From Phenylobacterium sp. (lineage in GTDB: Bacteria; Pseudomonadota; Alphaproteobacteria; Caulobacterales; Caulobacteraceae), in contig NZ_SCTC01000021.1 in the NCBI RefSeq assembly GCF_004299445.1, forward strand, positions 29,590 through 93,589: 64,000 nucleotides of DNA. The letters are read 5' to 3'. A program made the position numbers and the translations under genes. Shown piece by piece: positions 28,717 through 38,831 of this stretch. How positions within the stretch are numbered: position 1 is the stretch's first letter; every line of letters begins with the position of its first letter. The notes under the pieces are model-generated. The model did not search any database. It was not told the origin of the DNA and worked only from the letters and a program-made list of their open reading frames with translations.

Positions 28717-28873
28717 GTGTCAGCCCGGTTTCGCCGAAGGCGAAGACCGGGACCCAACCGGCCGGTGCTCCACGTTTCGAACCTTCCCCTCCCGGATGGA
28801 GCCATCCTCCAGCCGCGGAGCACGCGCGCGTTGGGTCCCGGTCTTGGGCTTTCGCCCAAACCGCGATGACACC
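28716..28873. repeat. 158-bp inverted-repeat element
   Basis: The ends are GGTGTCA (28716) and TGACACC (to 28873). Inner arms pair as well: GACCGGGACCCAAC near 28748 with GTTGGGTCCCGGTC near 28833, and GTGCTCC with GGAGCAC. The element overlaps the stop codon of the preceding gene by one base. It resembles the Caulobacterales type of intergenic palindrome with the GGGTCCCGGTCTT core. It may work as a transcription terminator between this gene and the convergent cysA. Confidence 0.75.
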
Positions 28874-28943
28874 CGTTGGGGGGCTCGCTAGCTTCCTCTC
28901 TCACGCCCCGGCCATCGCGCCCGGGAGAGGCGCGCGCAAGGCG

Positions 28944-30020
28944 CTACCCCGCCGCGTAGACCTGCGGCCGCGTCGGCCGCACGCGGACCGACAGCCCGGG
29001 GCTGACGCCCGGGGGCAGGGTGGGGCCGTGGCCGATGAGCTCGACCGGCTGGCCTTCGATCCGGCAGTCGATGCGCACGTCCGGGCCGCGCTGAGCCACG
29101 GCTTTCACGTCAGCCGACAGCCCCGCGCCGTCGGCCGGGGCGAAGGTCACCTCGTCGGGACGGAAGAAGACCTCGACCGCGCCCTGCGGCGCGCCGGCCG
29201 GCGCCTCGGAGTCCCAGTCGGCGATCCGCAGTCGGCCGCCTTCGACCACGCCCGGCATGCGGCAGGCCTGGCCCAGGAAGTCGAACACGAACGGCGTCGC
29301 CGGATGCTCGTAGACCTCGTTGGGCGAGCCCAGCTGGATCAGCTGGCCGTCCTTCAGGATCGCGACGCGGTCGGCCAGGTCGAGAGCTTCTTCCTGGTCG
29401 TGGGTGACGAAGACGGTGGTGACGCCGGCGCGGTCATGCAGTTCCCGCAGCCAGCGGCGCAGCTCTCTGCGGACCTGGGCGTCGAGGGCGCCGAACGGCT
29501 CGTCCAGCAGCAGCATCCGGGGCTCGATCGCCAGCGCCCGCGCCAGCGCCACGCGCTGCCGCTGGCCGCCCGACAGCTGCGAGGGGTAGCGCTTGCCCAG
29601 GTCTTCCAGCTGAACCAGCTGCAGCAGCTTGTGGACCCGGTCGGCGATCTCGGACTTGGACGGCTTCTCGGACCGCTTCCGGACCGTCAGCCCGAACGCG
29701 ATGTTCTGGGCCACGGTCATGTGCCGGAAGAGGGCGTAGTGCTGGAACACCATGCCCACCTTGCGATGCCGCACGGGCAGGGAGAGGAAGTCCTCGCCCC
29801 CGAAACGCACCTCGCCGGCGTCGGGCGTCTCCAGCCCGGCCAGCACGCGCAGGAGGGTGGTCTTGCCCGAGCCCGACGGCCCCAGCAGCGCCAGGAATTC
29901 CTTGTCCCGCGCCTGGAGCGACACGTCCTTCAGGGCGGGAAAGCGGCCATAGGCCTTGGAGACGCCTTTGATCTCCAGGGCCAGGTTGGCGCTAGTGTCG
30001 TCGGCTCGCTGAAAGTTCAC
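28944..30020 (-). CDS. cysA: Sulfate/thiosulfate ABC importer ATP-binding protein CysA
   Basis: Cytoplasmic ATPase of the sulfate importer, 358 residues. Walker [11 protein letters not shown]-loop [10 protein letters not shown], signature [15 protein letters not shown] and Walker [12 protein letters not shown] are all present, and the C-terminal 110 residues form the TOBE-like regulatory domain. I start at GTG 30020 ([20 protein letters not shown]), 28 bases inside the upstream cysW; a longer open frame upstream only retraces cysW in another frame. Last gene of the sbp-cysT-cysW-cysA operon. Confidence 0.92.
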   Translation of the reverse strand: MNFQRADDTSANLALEIKGVSKAYGRFPALKDVSLQARDKEFLALLGPSGSGKTTLLRVLAGLETPDAGEVRFGGEDFLSLPVRHRKVGMVFQHYALFRHMTVAQNIAFGLTVRKRSEKPSKSEIADRVHKLLQLVQLEDLGKRYPSQLSGGQRQRVALARALAIEPRMLLLDEPFGALDAQVRRELRRWLRELHDRAGVTTVFVTHDQEEALDLADRVAILKDGQLIQLGSPNEVYEHPATPFVFDFLGQACRMPGVVEGGRLRIADWDSEAPAGAPQGAVEVFFRPDEVTFAPADGAGLSADVKAVAQRGPDVRIDCRIEGQPVELIGHGPTLPPGVSPGLSVRVRPTRPQVYAAG

Positions 30021-30828
30021 CGGAATGACGCCATTCGAGGACCGACTTGAGGACGAGGGTGACGAGGCCGAGGCCTGCCAGGATGGAGGCCGCCGCGAAA
30101 GCGCCGACGAATTCGTAGTCATTGTAGAGCACCTCGACGTGGAGCGGCAAAGTGGTGGTAAGGCCACGGACGCTGCCGGAGACGACAGAGACCGCGCCGA
30201 ACTCGCCCATGGCGCGCGCGTTGCAGAGCAGGACGCCGTACAGCAGCGCCCACTTGATGTTGGGCAGGGTGACCCGCCAGAAGGTCGTGAAGCCGCCGGC
30301 GCCCAGGGTCAGCGCGGCCGCTTCCTCGTCGGCCCCCTGGTCCTGCATCAGCGGAATGAGCTCGCGGGCCACGAAGGGCAGGGTGACCAGCACAGTGGCC
30401 AGCACGAGGCCCGAGGTCGCGAAGATGATCTTGATGTTGTGGTCCTGCAGCCAGGGCCCGAACCAGCCCTGAGCTCCGAACAGCAGCACCCAGACCAGGC
30501 CCGAAACGACCGGCGACATCGAGAACGGCAGGTCGATGAAGGTGACCAGCAGGCTCTTGCCCTTGAACTCGAAGCGGGCGATCGCCCAGGCCGCCGCGAC
30601 TCCGAAGATGGCGTTCAGCGGCACGGAGATGGCTGCAACCGTCAGCGTCAGCCGGATCGCCGCCAGGGCGTCGGGATGGGTGAGCGGCTCGATGTAGGCG
30701 GCCAGGCCCTGTGACAGGGCGCTCGCGAACACGACGCCCAGCGGGAGCACGATCAGCACGCCCAGGATGGTCAGGGTCAGCACCAGGAAAAGGGGCGCGA
30801 GGCCCGGCAGGCGGATCGTCGGGTTCAT
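29992..30828 (-). CDS. cysW: Sulfate ABC transporter permease CysW
   Basis: Inner-membrane permease of 278 residues with about six hydrophobic helices. The cytoplasmic EAA loop that contacts CysA reads [20 protein letters not shown] with the downstream [10 protein letters not shown]. The segment [15 protein letters not shown] is the CysW hallmark. The start codon overlaps the cysT stop (ATGA), and its 3' end overlaps cysA by about 29 bases, so the operon is tightly coupled. Confidence 0.95.
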   Translation of the reverse strand: MNPTIRLPGLAPLFLVLTLTILGVLIVLPLGVVFASALSQGLAAYIEPLTHPDALAAIRLTLTVAAISVPLNAIFGVAAAWAIARFEFKGKSLLVTFIDLPFSMSPVVSGLVWVLLFGAQGWFGPWLQDHNIKIIFATSGLVLATVLVTLPFVARELIPLMQDQGADEEAAALTLGAGGFTTFWRVTLPNIKWALLYGVLLCNARAMGEFGAVSVVSGSVRGLTTTLPLHVEVLYNDYEFVGAFAAASILAGLGLVTLVLKSVLEWRHSGELSASRRH

Positions 30829-31691
30829 CGGCGGCCTCTCCCGGCCAGGAAGAGCTGCAAACCGTTCACGGCCAGCAGGGCGCCGAACGAAATGGCCAGC
30901 ATGGCCAGGCCCACCACCGCGGCCCCGGCGTAGTCGTACTGCTCCAGCCGGATGACGATCAGCAGCGGCGCGATCTCGGACTTCAGCGGCATGTTGCCGG
31001 CGATGAAGATCACGCTGCCGTACTCGCCGACCGCGCGGGCGAACGCCAGGCTGAAGCCTGAGATGAGCGCCGGGGCCACCGCCGGCATGACGACGTGCGA
31101 AAAGCGCTGAAGGGTGGTCGCGCCCAAGGTGGTGGCGGCTTCCTCGACCTCGATGTCGAGGTCCTGCAGCACGGGCTGCACTGTGCGCACCACGAAGGGC
31201 AGGCCGATGAACAGGAGCGCGATGTAGACCCCGATAGGGCTGTAGGCGGCCTTGATACCCAGCTTGGCCAGCGGTTCACCCAAGAGGCCGGTCGGGGCGT
31301 AGATCGCCGTCAGCGCGATGCCGGCGACGGCCGTGGGCAGCGCGAAGGGCAGGTCCACGAAGGCGTCGACGATGCGCCGGCCCGGAAACTCGTAGCGGGT
31401 CAGGGTCCAGGCCACGAGCAGACCCAGGGGCACGTTGGTCAGCGCCGCCAGTAGCGCCGCGCCGAACGAGAGGCGCAGGGCCGCCAGCACCCGAGGTTCG
31501 GTCAGCGACTCCCAGACGCCGGCGAGGCCCAGCTCCCAGGGCCGGATGACCAGCGCCGTAAGCGGCAGCACGACGATCAGGCCCAGCCATGTGAGCGTCC
31601 AGCCCATGGCCAGGGGGAAGCCCGGGAGGATGCTGGGCTGGACCCACGCGGTGCGGGGCTTGGGCGCCGAAGCCAGGGTGGCCGCCGTCAT
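30825..31691 (-). CDS. cysT: Sulfate ABC transporter permease CysT (CysU)
   Basis: Partner permease of CysW, 288 residues. Start at ATG 31691 ([20 protein letters not shown]) just after the sbp stop; the longer open frame is an out-of-frame overlap with sbp. The EAA loop is [20 protein letters not shown] and the hallmark [16 protein letters not shown] follows. Six membrane helices are expected. The 5' end is 5 bases from the stop of the binding-protein gene. Confidence 0.94.
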   Translation of the reverse strand: MTAATLASAPKPRTAWVQPSILPGFPLAMGWTLTWLGLIVVLPLTALVIRPWELGLAGVWESLTEPRVLAALRLSFGAALLAALTNVPLGLLVAWTLTRYEFPGRRIVDAFVDLPFALPTAVAGIALTAIYAPTGLLGEPLAKLGIKAAYSPIGVYIALLFIGLPFVVRTVQPVLQDLDIEVEEAATTLGATTLQRFSHVVMPAVAPALISGFSLAFARAVGEYGSVIFIAGNMPLKSEIAPLLIVIRLEQYDYAGAAVVGLAMLAISFGALLAVNGLQLFLAGRGRR

Positions 31692-31696
31692 CGGGG

Positions 31697-32731
31697 CTAG
31701 CGCTTGTAGATGCGGTCGAAGACACCGCCGTCGGCGAAGTGGACGGCCTGCGCCTTCGTCCAGCCGCCGAACTGGCGATCGATCGTCACCATCGGAATGT
31801 CTTTGAACTTGCTGCGGTACTTGGCCAGCGCGGCAGGGTTGCGCGGCCGGAAGTGGTGCTTGCCGATCAGGTCCTGGGCGCGCGGGCTGTAGAGGAAGCG
31901 CAGGTATTGCTCGGCCGCCGGCTTCGTCCTGTGGCGCTCGGCGTTCTTGTCGATGACCGCGACGGTCGGCTCGGCCAGGATCGAGAGGCTGGGGTAGACG
32001 ATCTCGAACTTGCCCGGGCCGAACTCCTCGAGACTGAGGTAGGCCTCGTTCTCCCAGGCCAGCAGCACGTCGCCGATGCCGCGCTCGGCGAACGTGGTGG
32101 TCGAGCCCCGGGCGCCCGTGTCCAGCACCGGCACCTGGGCGAACAGCTTGGACAGGTAGGCCTCGGCCGAGGCGGGCGTTCCGCCCTTCTGCTTCAGCGC
32201 CCAGGCGTAGGCGGCCAGGTAGTTCCAGCGCGCGCCGCCCGAGGTCTTGGGGTTTGGCGTGATCACCTCGACGCCCGGCCGGATCAGGTCGCCCCAGTCT
32301 CTGATCGCCTTGGGATTGCCTTTGCGGACCAGGAACACGATCGTCGAGACGTAGGGAGCCGAGTTGTTGGGCAGGCGGCTCTGCCAGTTGGCGGGCAGCA
32401 GCTTGGCGCGGGTGGCGATTTCGTCGATGTCGCCCCCGAGCGCCAGGGTGACCACATCGGCCTGCAGGCCGTCGATCACCGCCCGGGCCTGCTTGCCCGA
32501 GCCGCCGTGGCTCTGCTGGATGTTGAGGATCTGGCCGCTCTTGGTGTTGGCCTTCCACCAGGCGGCGAAGGCCGTGTTGATGTCCTTGTAGAGCTCGCGC
32601 GTCGGGTCGTAGCTGACGTTCAGCAGATTGACTGTGCCAGGCTGGGCCAGAGCGGCGACAGGCGAGGACGCCGCGCCGGCGGCGAGGCCGGTGGCGATCA
32701 GGCGACGGCGGTTCACAGCGGCTGCAGTCAT
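31697..32731 (-). CDS. sbp: Sulfate ABC transporter periplasmic substrate-binding protein
   Basis: Binds sulfate in the periplasm and delivers it to CysTW. About 344 residues from ATG 32731; ATG 32740 (MPDMTAAA) is a close alternative. The N-terminus has NRRRLIATG, a possible twin-arginine signal, ending near ALAQ. Family motifs are [38 protein letters not shown], and the ...[20 protein letters not shown] sulfate-binding loop. First gene of the operon; an AT-rich promoter region lies upstream. Confidence 0.94.
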   Translation of the reverse strand: MTAAAVNRRRLIATGLAAGAASSPVAALAQPGTVNLLNVSYDPTRELYKDINTAFAAWWKANTKSGQILNIQQSHGGSGKQARAVIDGLQADVVTLALGGDIDEIATRAKLLPANWQSRLPNNSAPYVSTIVFLVRKGNPKAIRDWGDLIRPGVEVITPNPKTSGGARWNYLAAYAWALKQKGGTPASAEAYLSKLFAQVPVLDTGARGSTTTFAERGIGDVLLAWENEAYLSLEEFGPGKFEIVYPSLSILAEPTVAVIDKNAERHRTKPAAEQYLRFLYSPRAQDLIGKHHFRPRNPAALAKYRSKFKDIPMVTIDRQFGGWTKAQAVHFADGGVFDRIYKR

Positions 32732-32811
32732 GTCAGGCATCCCGAGATCAGGGCCGGTTACGCCAAGTGGGGCGCACCGGGCCGATGACGGGCGTCACGG
32801 TCCCGCGAGAT

Positions 32812-32840
32812 CTCGATAGTTGTCTTTTTATCCCATCGAG
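32812..32840 (-). promoter_or_regulatory. Candidate regulatory dyad and AT-rich promoter of the sulfate operon
   Basis: CTCGAT (32812-32817) and ATCGAG (32835-32840) form a perfect 6-bp inverted repeat about 80-110 bases before sbp, within the only AT-rich stretch of the region (32815-32870). A sulfur-responsive regulator would be expected to act here, but I cannot name one from the sequence. Confidence 0.35.
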
Positions 32841-32900
32841 TAACTAGGAATAAATTTCAGGCGGCGTCAGTTTTTCTGAAGGCCTGGAAGGCGCGCGGTT

Positions 32901-33455
32901 CTAGAGGACGGCGGGCGTCGTGCGGCCGCCGCGCACGACCACGCGCTTCATCAGCGCGACGGTGGCGCCGCCTGCGGGGCCGACGGGGCGGGCGATGGTG
33001 ATGGCGTACCAGGCGCCGTCCGGCAGGCCGCCGAAGGCGAACTGGTCGGCGTCGTCGCAGGTGGTGCGCTTCACATAGGGGCCGGCGTCGCCGGCGGGCG
33101 CGCTGGGCGTGCGGCGGCGAACCTCGTCGGCGGGGAGGGCGGCCCGCTCAGTGGAGCCATACAGCGCGGTCATGCGGCGGGCCGACCATGCGGTCTCGGG
33201 CGTCAGCACCACGGCCGAGCCGGCGCAGGTGTAGCGCGTGGGGCCCTGCCTGTAGGCGACCTTGCCCGCGATGACGTTGGCGCCCGACCGCTGCGACCAC
33301 GCGAAGTCGCCGGCGTTGAACTGGGCGTTGCCGCTCGCCGGCGGCTGAGGTGGGCTGCCGCCGGGCGGCGGCGGGCCCAGCGTCGGGGCGCAGGCGGTGG
33401 CGGTGAGGGCGGAAAGCGTGGCCGCAAGGGCGAGCGAGCGTCGGGGGGCGAGCAT
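32901..33455 (-). CDS. Putative lipoprotein of unknown function
   Basis: 184 residues. The signal MLAPRRSLALAATLSALTAT followed by AC gives a lipobox-like TATAC with the Cys at 22, then a Pro/Gly-rich linker (TLGPPPPGGSPPQPP). The mature domain (FAWSQRSGANVIAGKVAYRQ onward) resembles secreted or outer-membrane-anchored proteins of Caulobacterales that I cannot assign. Two further Cys residues (YTCAG and TTCDD) could pair. Transcribed alone. Confidence 0.8.
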   Translation of the reverse strand: MLAPRRSLALAATLSALTATACAPTLGPPPPGGSPPQPPASGNAQFNAGDFAWSQRSGANVIAGKVAYRQGPTRYTCAGSAVVLTPETAWSARRMTALYGSTERAALPADEVRRRTPSAPAGDAGPYVKRTTCDDADQFAFGGLPDGAWYAITIARPVGPAGGATVALMKRVVVRGGRTTPAVL

Positions 33456-33578
33456 GGGCGCACCTTATAGGCGAATGCGGCCAAACCTTGAAAGCAGGAC
33501 AGTGTATGTCGGCTTGACCACATCCGCCGGGCCGGCCCCAATGGGCCCGTTCGGGGACAAATCACCAGGGAGGCCCGC

Positions 33579-33758
33579 GTGGCCCACAAGTTCGAAATCT
33601 ACAAGGACAAGGCCGGGGAATTCCGCGTCCGGTTCAAATACAACAGCGAAGTGATGTTCTCGACCGAGGGCTACGCGTCCAAGGCGGGCGCCAAGAGCGC
33701 CATCGAGAGCATCAAGAAAAACGCGCCCGGCGCGGAAATCGACGACACGACCGATTGA
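33579..33758 (+). CDS. YegP-like DUF1508 protein
   Basis: A 59-residue protein starting at GTG 33579 behind an AGGGAGG ribosome binding site. The sequence MAHKFEIYKDKAGEFRVRFK and the segment GYASKAGAKSAIESIKKNAP match the single DUF1508 repeat (YegP has two). These small beta-alpha proteins are stress-associated in several bacteria, with no known biochemical activity. It ends 21 bases before the convergent arfB stop. Confidence 0.9.
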   Translation: MAHKFEIYKDKAGEFRVRFKYNSEVMFSTEGYASKAGAKSAIESIKKNAPGAEIDDTTD

Positions 33759-33779
33759 TGGTTGGGCCCTGGCGGCGGC

Positions 33780-34208
33780 CTAATCGTCGCCGCTGGGACG
33801 CCCGCGCATCGCCTTCACCCCTGACCGCTTGGTCTTGCCCTCCAGCCGGCGCAGCTTCGAGGCGTAGGTAGGCCGGGTCTTCTTGCGCGGCGGCGGCGGC
33901 GGTTCGGCCGCCTTGCGGATCAGGTCCAGCAGACGTTCCAGCGCCTCCTGACGGTTCATCTCCTGCGACCGCCGTGACTGGGCCACCAGCACGATCACGC
34001 CCTCCAGGGTGAGCCGGCTGCCCGCCAGTTTCTCCAGCCGCCCCTGCACATAGGGCGTCAGGCTCTGCGACCCGCGGACGTCGAAGCGCAGCTCGATCGC
34101 CGTCGAAACCTTGTTCACATGCTGCCCGCCCGGCCCCGAGGCGCGAACGGCGCGAATCTGCACCTCGTCGTCGGCGAGGGTGATGGCGGGGGTGACCTCG
34201 ATCGGCAT
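33780..34208 (-). CDS. arfB: Alternative ribosome-rescue factor / peptidyl-tRNA hydrolase ArfB
   Basis: Hydrolyses peptidyl-tRNA on stalled ribosomes. The 142-residue protein has the GGQ catalytic motif in SGPGGQHVNKVSTAIELRF near residues 30-48 and the long basic C-terminal tail (PRKKTRPTYASKLRRLEGKT) that enters the empty mRNA channel. I start at ATG 34208 (MPIEVTPAITLADDEVQIRA); the longer frame upstream is non-family sequence that runs into the leader region of the ilvC side. Class I release factors are excluded by the short length. Confidence 0.93.
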   Translation of the reverse strand: MPIEVTPAITLADDEVQIRAVRASGPGGQHVNKVSTAIELRFDVRGSQSLTPYVQGRLEKLAGSRLTLEGVIVLVAQSRRSQEMNRQEALERLLDLIRKAAEPPPPPRKKTRPTYASKLRRLEGKTKRSGVKAMRGRPSGDD

Positions 34209-34286
34209 CGCCGCCGCATGCCACAGTTCGGCCCGCGCGGCGATCACGGCTTTACCGTAGCGGCGTGGTCGCGCTATCCAACCGCC

Positions 34287-34364
34287 ATGCGCGCCTTCGC
34301 CATGCAGCTCGTAAATCTTCTTCCGACCGCCTCCGGTGGGCCGGTGAGGGATGTTGCGCGCTAG
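34287..34364 (+). CDS. Candidate leader peptide of a branched-chain amino-acid attenuator
   Basis: A 25-residue frame (or 20 residues from ATG 34302) reading MQLVNLLPTASGG after the second ATG. It contains Leu-Val-Asn-Leu-Leu in a row, using the codons GTA, CTT and CTT, which are rare in this GC-rich genome. It ends 30 bases before an intrinsic terminator. A stretch inside it, 34332-34346, can pair with 34391-34407, the 5' arm of the terminator, as an alternative structure. The downstream genes are a GNAT gene and ilvC. No good ribosome binding site is visible, so translation is not certain. Confidence 0.45.
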   Translation: MRAFAMQLVNLLPTASGGPVRDVAR

Positions 34365-34394
34365 CAGACGAAGCCAGAGCACAGACCGAACACC

Positions 34395-34425
34395 AGCCCC
34401 GCCGGGATCCGGACGGGGCTTTTTT
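34395..34425 (+). terminator. Intrinsic terminator upstream of GNAT-ilvC (probable attenuator)
   Basis: Stem AGCCCCG (34395-34401) with CGGGGCT (34414-34420), an inner CCGG/CCGG pairing, and six T residues. No complete gene ends just before it on the plus strand, so it is either an attenuator for the following operon or the end of a small RNA. Confidence 0.8.
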
Positions 34426-34461
34426 CTGGCCCTCGTCCGTCCCGCTCCTGAGGAGAGACAG

Positions 34462-34977
34462 ATGGACCCGCCGATCCCCGAGGCCCCGGACATATGCATT
34501 CGCGCGGCAGAACCCGCGGACATGCGTCTGGTGGCGGACGTCATGAACCAGCCGCGCGCCGTCTGGGGCACCCTCCAGACCCCGTTCACGCCCGCGGCGA
34601 TGCGGGAGGCGCGTTTCGACGCGACCGATCAGAACAACCGGCTGCTGGTCGCGGAGGTCGGCGAGCGCGTCATAGGCATGATCGGGCTGCACCGCGAGCC
34701 GTGGCACCGGCGCAGCCACGTCGCCCACCTTGGGATGGCGGTCCATGACGCCCACGCCGGCCACGGAGTCGGAACGGCCCTGCTGGCCGCTGTCGTCGAC
34801 CTCGCCGAGCGCTGGTGGAACATCAAGCGCCTGGAGCTGAACGTCTATGCCGACAACGCGCGCGCGGTGGAGCTCTACGAGCGCTTCGGCTTCCAGCGCG
34901 AGGGCCTGCATCGCGCCTACGCCTGGCGTGACGGGGCCTATGTGGACTCGCTCAGCATGGCGAGGCTGTCGCTGTGA
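34462..34977 (+). CDS. GNAT family N-acetyltransferase (phosphinothricin/RimI-type)
   Basis: 171 residues from ATG 34462, preceded by AGGAGAGA. The GNAT core is visible: the beta4 strand HLGMAVHDAHAGHGVGTALL with the acetyl-CoA pyrophosphate loop (HAGHGVGTAL), then KRLELNVYADNARAVELYER and FGFQREGLHRAYAWRDGAY. This pattern suits amino-acid or protein N-terminal acetylation, but the substrate is unknown. Lies between the terminator/leader and ilvC, 105 bases from it. Confidence 0.9.
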   Translation: MDPPIPEAPDICIRAAEPADMRLVADVMNQPRAVWGTLQTPFTPAAMREARFDATDQNNRLLVAEVGERVIGMIGLHREPWHRRSHVAHLGMAVHDAHAGHGVGTALLAAVVDLAERWWNIKRLELNVYADNARAVELYERFGFQREGLHRAYAWRDGAYVDSLSMARLSL

Positions 34978-34992
34978 CGCCGCTTCCCTTGA

Positions 34993-36102
<1,110 letters not shown>

Positions 36103-36129
36103 TCTCCCGCCGATCCCTGCAGAATCGTG

Positions 36130-36160
36130 GCGGCCCGGGACGTGAGTCCCGGGCCGCTTT
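36130..36160 (+). terminator. Intrinsic terminator of ilvC
   Basis: 12-bp perfect stem, GCGGCCCGGGAC (36130-36141) and GTCCCGGGCCGC (36146-36157), GTGA loop, followed by TTTCGTTGTTGG. Located 28 bases after the ilvC stop. Confidence 0.85.
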
Positions 36161-36292
36161 CGTTGTTGGCGCACGGTGGCCGCGTTTCGTGCTATCCTGG
36201 GCCCGTTGGGTTGTGGTCCGCGTTGCGCGACGAGCCCGTACGGCCCCGTGCAGTGACGGCCCAACCCTGAGCAAGGGTGCGGGAGGACTGCG

Positions 36293-37159
36293 ATGGCCCA
36301 ACCTAATCACATTGAGAACCCGTTCGAGTATGCGGCTGAAAAGCTCGCCTGGGGGGTGCGCGATTTCTCGCGCTTCCTGATCCCCCACCCAGAGCGCCAC
36401 GCGGGACAGGCGGCGCCCGTGGTGCGGAAGGTCGGGATCGCCGATCTGCGCGACGCGCTGAAGGCGGGCGTCGATGACATGGGCGCGTTGCGCGACGACG
36501 TGCTGTTCATCGGGCTGATCTATCCGATCGCGGGCGTCGTGCTGGCGGCCGTGGCGTTCAACGCCAACCTGTTGATGATGCTGTTCCCGCTGGCTTCGGG
36601 CTTCGCGATCCTGGGGCCCGTGGCCGCCACCGGCCTCTACGAGATGAGCCGCCGGCGTGAGCAGGGCGAGGACGTCGGCTGGCTGGACGCCATGCGGGTG
36701 TTCGGTTCGTCGGCCATCGGTTCGATCCTTGGCGTGGGCGTGGTGCTGTTGGCGATCTTCGGTGTCTGGATGGCCATCGCCTACCAGATCGGTGTGACGA
36801 CCCTGGGCGCCGACACGCCGCCCACCCTGCGGGTTTTCCTCGAGAACGTGTTCCGCTCGGAGGCGAGCCCAATGCTGATCGGCGGCGGCGTGGCGGTAGG
36901 CTTTGTCTTTGCGGCGCTGGCGTTCGCGATCAGCGTGGTGTCCGTGCCGCTACTGCTGGACCGCGACGTCGGTCTTTGGACGGCGATCAAGACCTCGCTC
37001 AAGGCGGTGCAAGCCAATTTCGCGACCATGGTGATCTGGGCCGCCATCATCGCCGGCGCCCTGGTGCTGGGGTCGATCCCTGCGCTGGTGGGCTTGATCG
37101 TGGTGGTGCCGATCCTGGGGCACGCCAGCTGGCATCTTTACCGCAAGATGGTCGCCTGA
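36293..37159 (+). CDS. DUF2189 integral membrane protein
   Basis: 288 residues. After a soluble N-terminus (about 60 residues) there are five to six hydrophobic segments, among them VLFIGLIYPIAGVVLAAVAF and the LLMMLFPLASGFAILGPVAA region that marks DUF2189. The RRREQGEDVGWLDAMRVF loop is also typical. Function of the family is unknown. Starts behind GGGAGGA. It ends 3 bases before the convergent oxidoreductase gene. Confidence 0.9.
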   Translation: MAQPNHIENPFEYAAEKLAWGVRDFSRFLIPHPERHAGQAAPVVRKVGIADLRDALKAGVDDMGALRDDVLFIGLIYPIAGVVLAAVAFNANLLMMLFPLASGFAILGPVAATGLYEMSRRREQGEDVGWLDAMRVFGSSAIGSILGVGVVLLAIFGVWMAIAYQIGVTTLGADTPPTLRVFLENVFRSEASPMLIGGGVAVGFVFAALAFAISVVSVPLLLDRDVGLWTAIKTSLKAVQANFATMVIWAAIIAGALVLGSIPALVGLIVVVPILGHASWHLYRKMVA

Positions 37160-37162
37160 TCC

Positions 37163-38794
37163 TCAGACCGGGACGGCGGCGTCCACGATCGCTCGGGCCA
37201 CGGCTTCGCCCACCTTAATGCCGTCGACCCCCGCCGAGAGGATGCCGCCCGCATAGCCCGCGCCTTCGCCGGCCGGGAACAGCCCGCGGACGTTCAGGCT
37301 CTGGAAGTCGGGCCCGCGGGTCATGCGGATCGGCGATGACGTGCGGGTCTCGACCCCGGTCAGCACGGCCTCGGGATCGTCGTAGCGCGGGATCTTGCGG
37401 CCGAAGACCGGCAAGGCCTCGCGCATCGCCGTGATCACATACTCCGGCATGACGGCGGCCAGGTCGGTCGGCCGCACGCCGGGGCGATAGCTGGGGACCA
37501 CGTTTCCCAGCGCGGTCGAGGCGCGGCCGGCCAGGAAGTCGCCCACCAGCTGGCCGGGCGCTTCGTAGTTCCCGCCGCCGGCCACGAACGCCAGGCTCTC
37601 CAGCTCGCGCTGCAGGTCGATGCCCGCCAGGGGGTGGTCGCCGGGGTAGTCCGCCGGCGTGATCCCCACCACGAAGCCCGAGTTGGCGTTCCGCTCGTTG
37701 CGGGAATACTGGCTCATGCCGTTGGTGACGACGCGGCCCGGTTCGGACGCGGCCGCCACAACGGTCCCGCCGGGGCACATGCAGAAGCTGTAGACGGTCC
37801 GGCCGTTGGCGCAGTGATGCGAGAGCGAGTAGGCCGCGGCGCCCAGGTCGGGGTGGCCGGCGCAAGGGCCGAACAGCGCCTTGTCGATCCAGGACTGCGG
37901 GTGCTCGATCCGGAAGCCGATCGAGAACGGCTTGGCCTCGACGTGGACGCCCCTCTCGTAGAGCGCCTGGAACGTGTCGCGTGACGAATGGCCGACGGCG
38001 AAGACCACGTGGTCAGCCTCGAGGAACTCGCCGGTGTGCAGGTGCAGGCCGCGCAGGCGCTGGGCGCCGTCGGGCGCGCGCTCCAGCTCGACATCGGTGA
38101 CACGGGTCTGGAAGCGGTACTCCCCGCCCAGCGCCTCGATCTTGGCCCGCAGGCTCTCGACCATGGTCACCAGCCGGAAGGTGCCGATATGGGGGTGCGC
38201 CTCGGTCAGGATCTCAGGCGGGGCGCCGGCCTGGACGAACTCGGTCAGCACTTTTCGCCCCAGGTGCCGCGGATCCTTGATCTGGCTGTACAGCTTGCCG
38301 TCCGAGAAGGTGCCGGCCCCGCCCTCGCCGAACTGGACATTGGACTCCGGGTTCAGCTCGCCCCGCCGCCAGAGGCCCCAGGTGTCCTTGGTCCGCTCGC
38401 GCACCACCTTGCCGCGGTCGAGGATGATGGGATTGAACCCCGCCTCGGCCAGGATCAGCCCCGCGAACAGCCCGCACGGCCCGGCGCCGACCACCACCGG
38501 CCGCAGGCGCTGGGCGGCCGGCGCGCGGACGGGGGGCTTGTACGAGGTGTCCGGCGTCGGCCGCAGGTGCGGGTCGCCGGCCAGCCGCTGCAGCACCGCC
38601 GCCTCGTCGGCGAGGTCGACGTCGACGATGTAGACCTTGAGGATCGCCGCCTTCTTGCGCGCGTCATGCGCCCGCTTCCATATCGACCAGCCTTTGAGGT
38701 CGTCCGGCCGCACACCCAGCCGCGCGACGATCGCCGCCGGCAGGGCGTCGGGCGCGTGGTCCAGGGGCAGCTTGAGCTCAGAGATCCGCAACAT
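37163..38794 (-). CDS. FAD-dependent oxidoreductase (COG2509-type)
   Basis: 543-residue flavoprotein. The dinucleotide-binding motif VVGAGPCGLFAGLILAEAGF lies near residues 101-120, and further typical blocks are NVQFGEGGAGTFSDGKLY, VFAVGHSSRDTFQ, CMCPGGTVV and FPAGEGAGYAGGILSAGVDG near the C-terminus (the second FAD-binding block). The N-terminal 90 residues are a small alpha/beta domain often seen in this uncharacterised dehydrogenase family. Substrate is unknown. The upstream gene on the strand is rsgA. Confidence 0.9.
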   Translation of the reverse strand: MLRISELKLPLDHAPDALPAAIVARLGVRPDDLKGWSIWKRAHDARKKAAILKVYIVDVDLADEAAVLQRLAGDPHLRPTPDTSYKPPVRAPAAQRLRPVVVGAGPCGLFAGLILAEAGFNPIILDRGKVVRERTKDTWGLWRRGELNPESNVQFGEGGAGTFSDGKLYSQIKDPRHLGRKVLTEFVQAGAPPEILTEAHPHIGTFRLVTMVESLRAKIEALGGEYRFQTRVTDVELERAPDGAQRLRGLHLHTGEFLEADHVVFAVGHSSRDTFQALYERGVHVEAKPFSIGFRIEHPQSWIDKALFGPCAGHPDLGAAAYSLSHHCANGRTVYSFCMCPGGTVVAAASEPGRVVTNGMSQYSRNERNANSGFVVGITPADYPGDHPLAGIDLQRELESLAFVAGGGNYEAPGQLVGDFLAGRASTALGNVVPSYRPGVRPTDLAAVMPEYVITAMREALPVFGRKIPRYDDPEAVLTGVETRTSSPIRMTRGPDFQSLNVRGLFPAGEGAGYAGGILSAGVDGIKVGEAVARAIVDAAVPV

Positions 38795-38831
38795 CGCGGC
38801 CTAAGTAGCGATTTCGCCGCCCCCGCGCACG

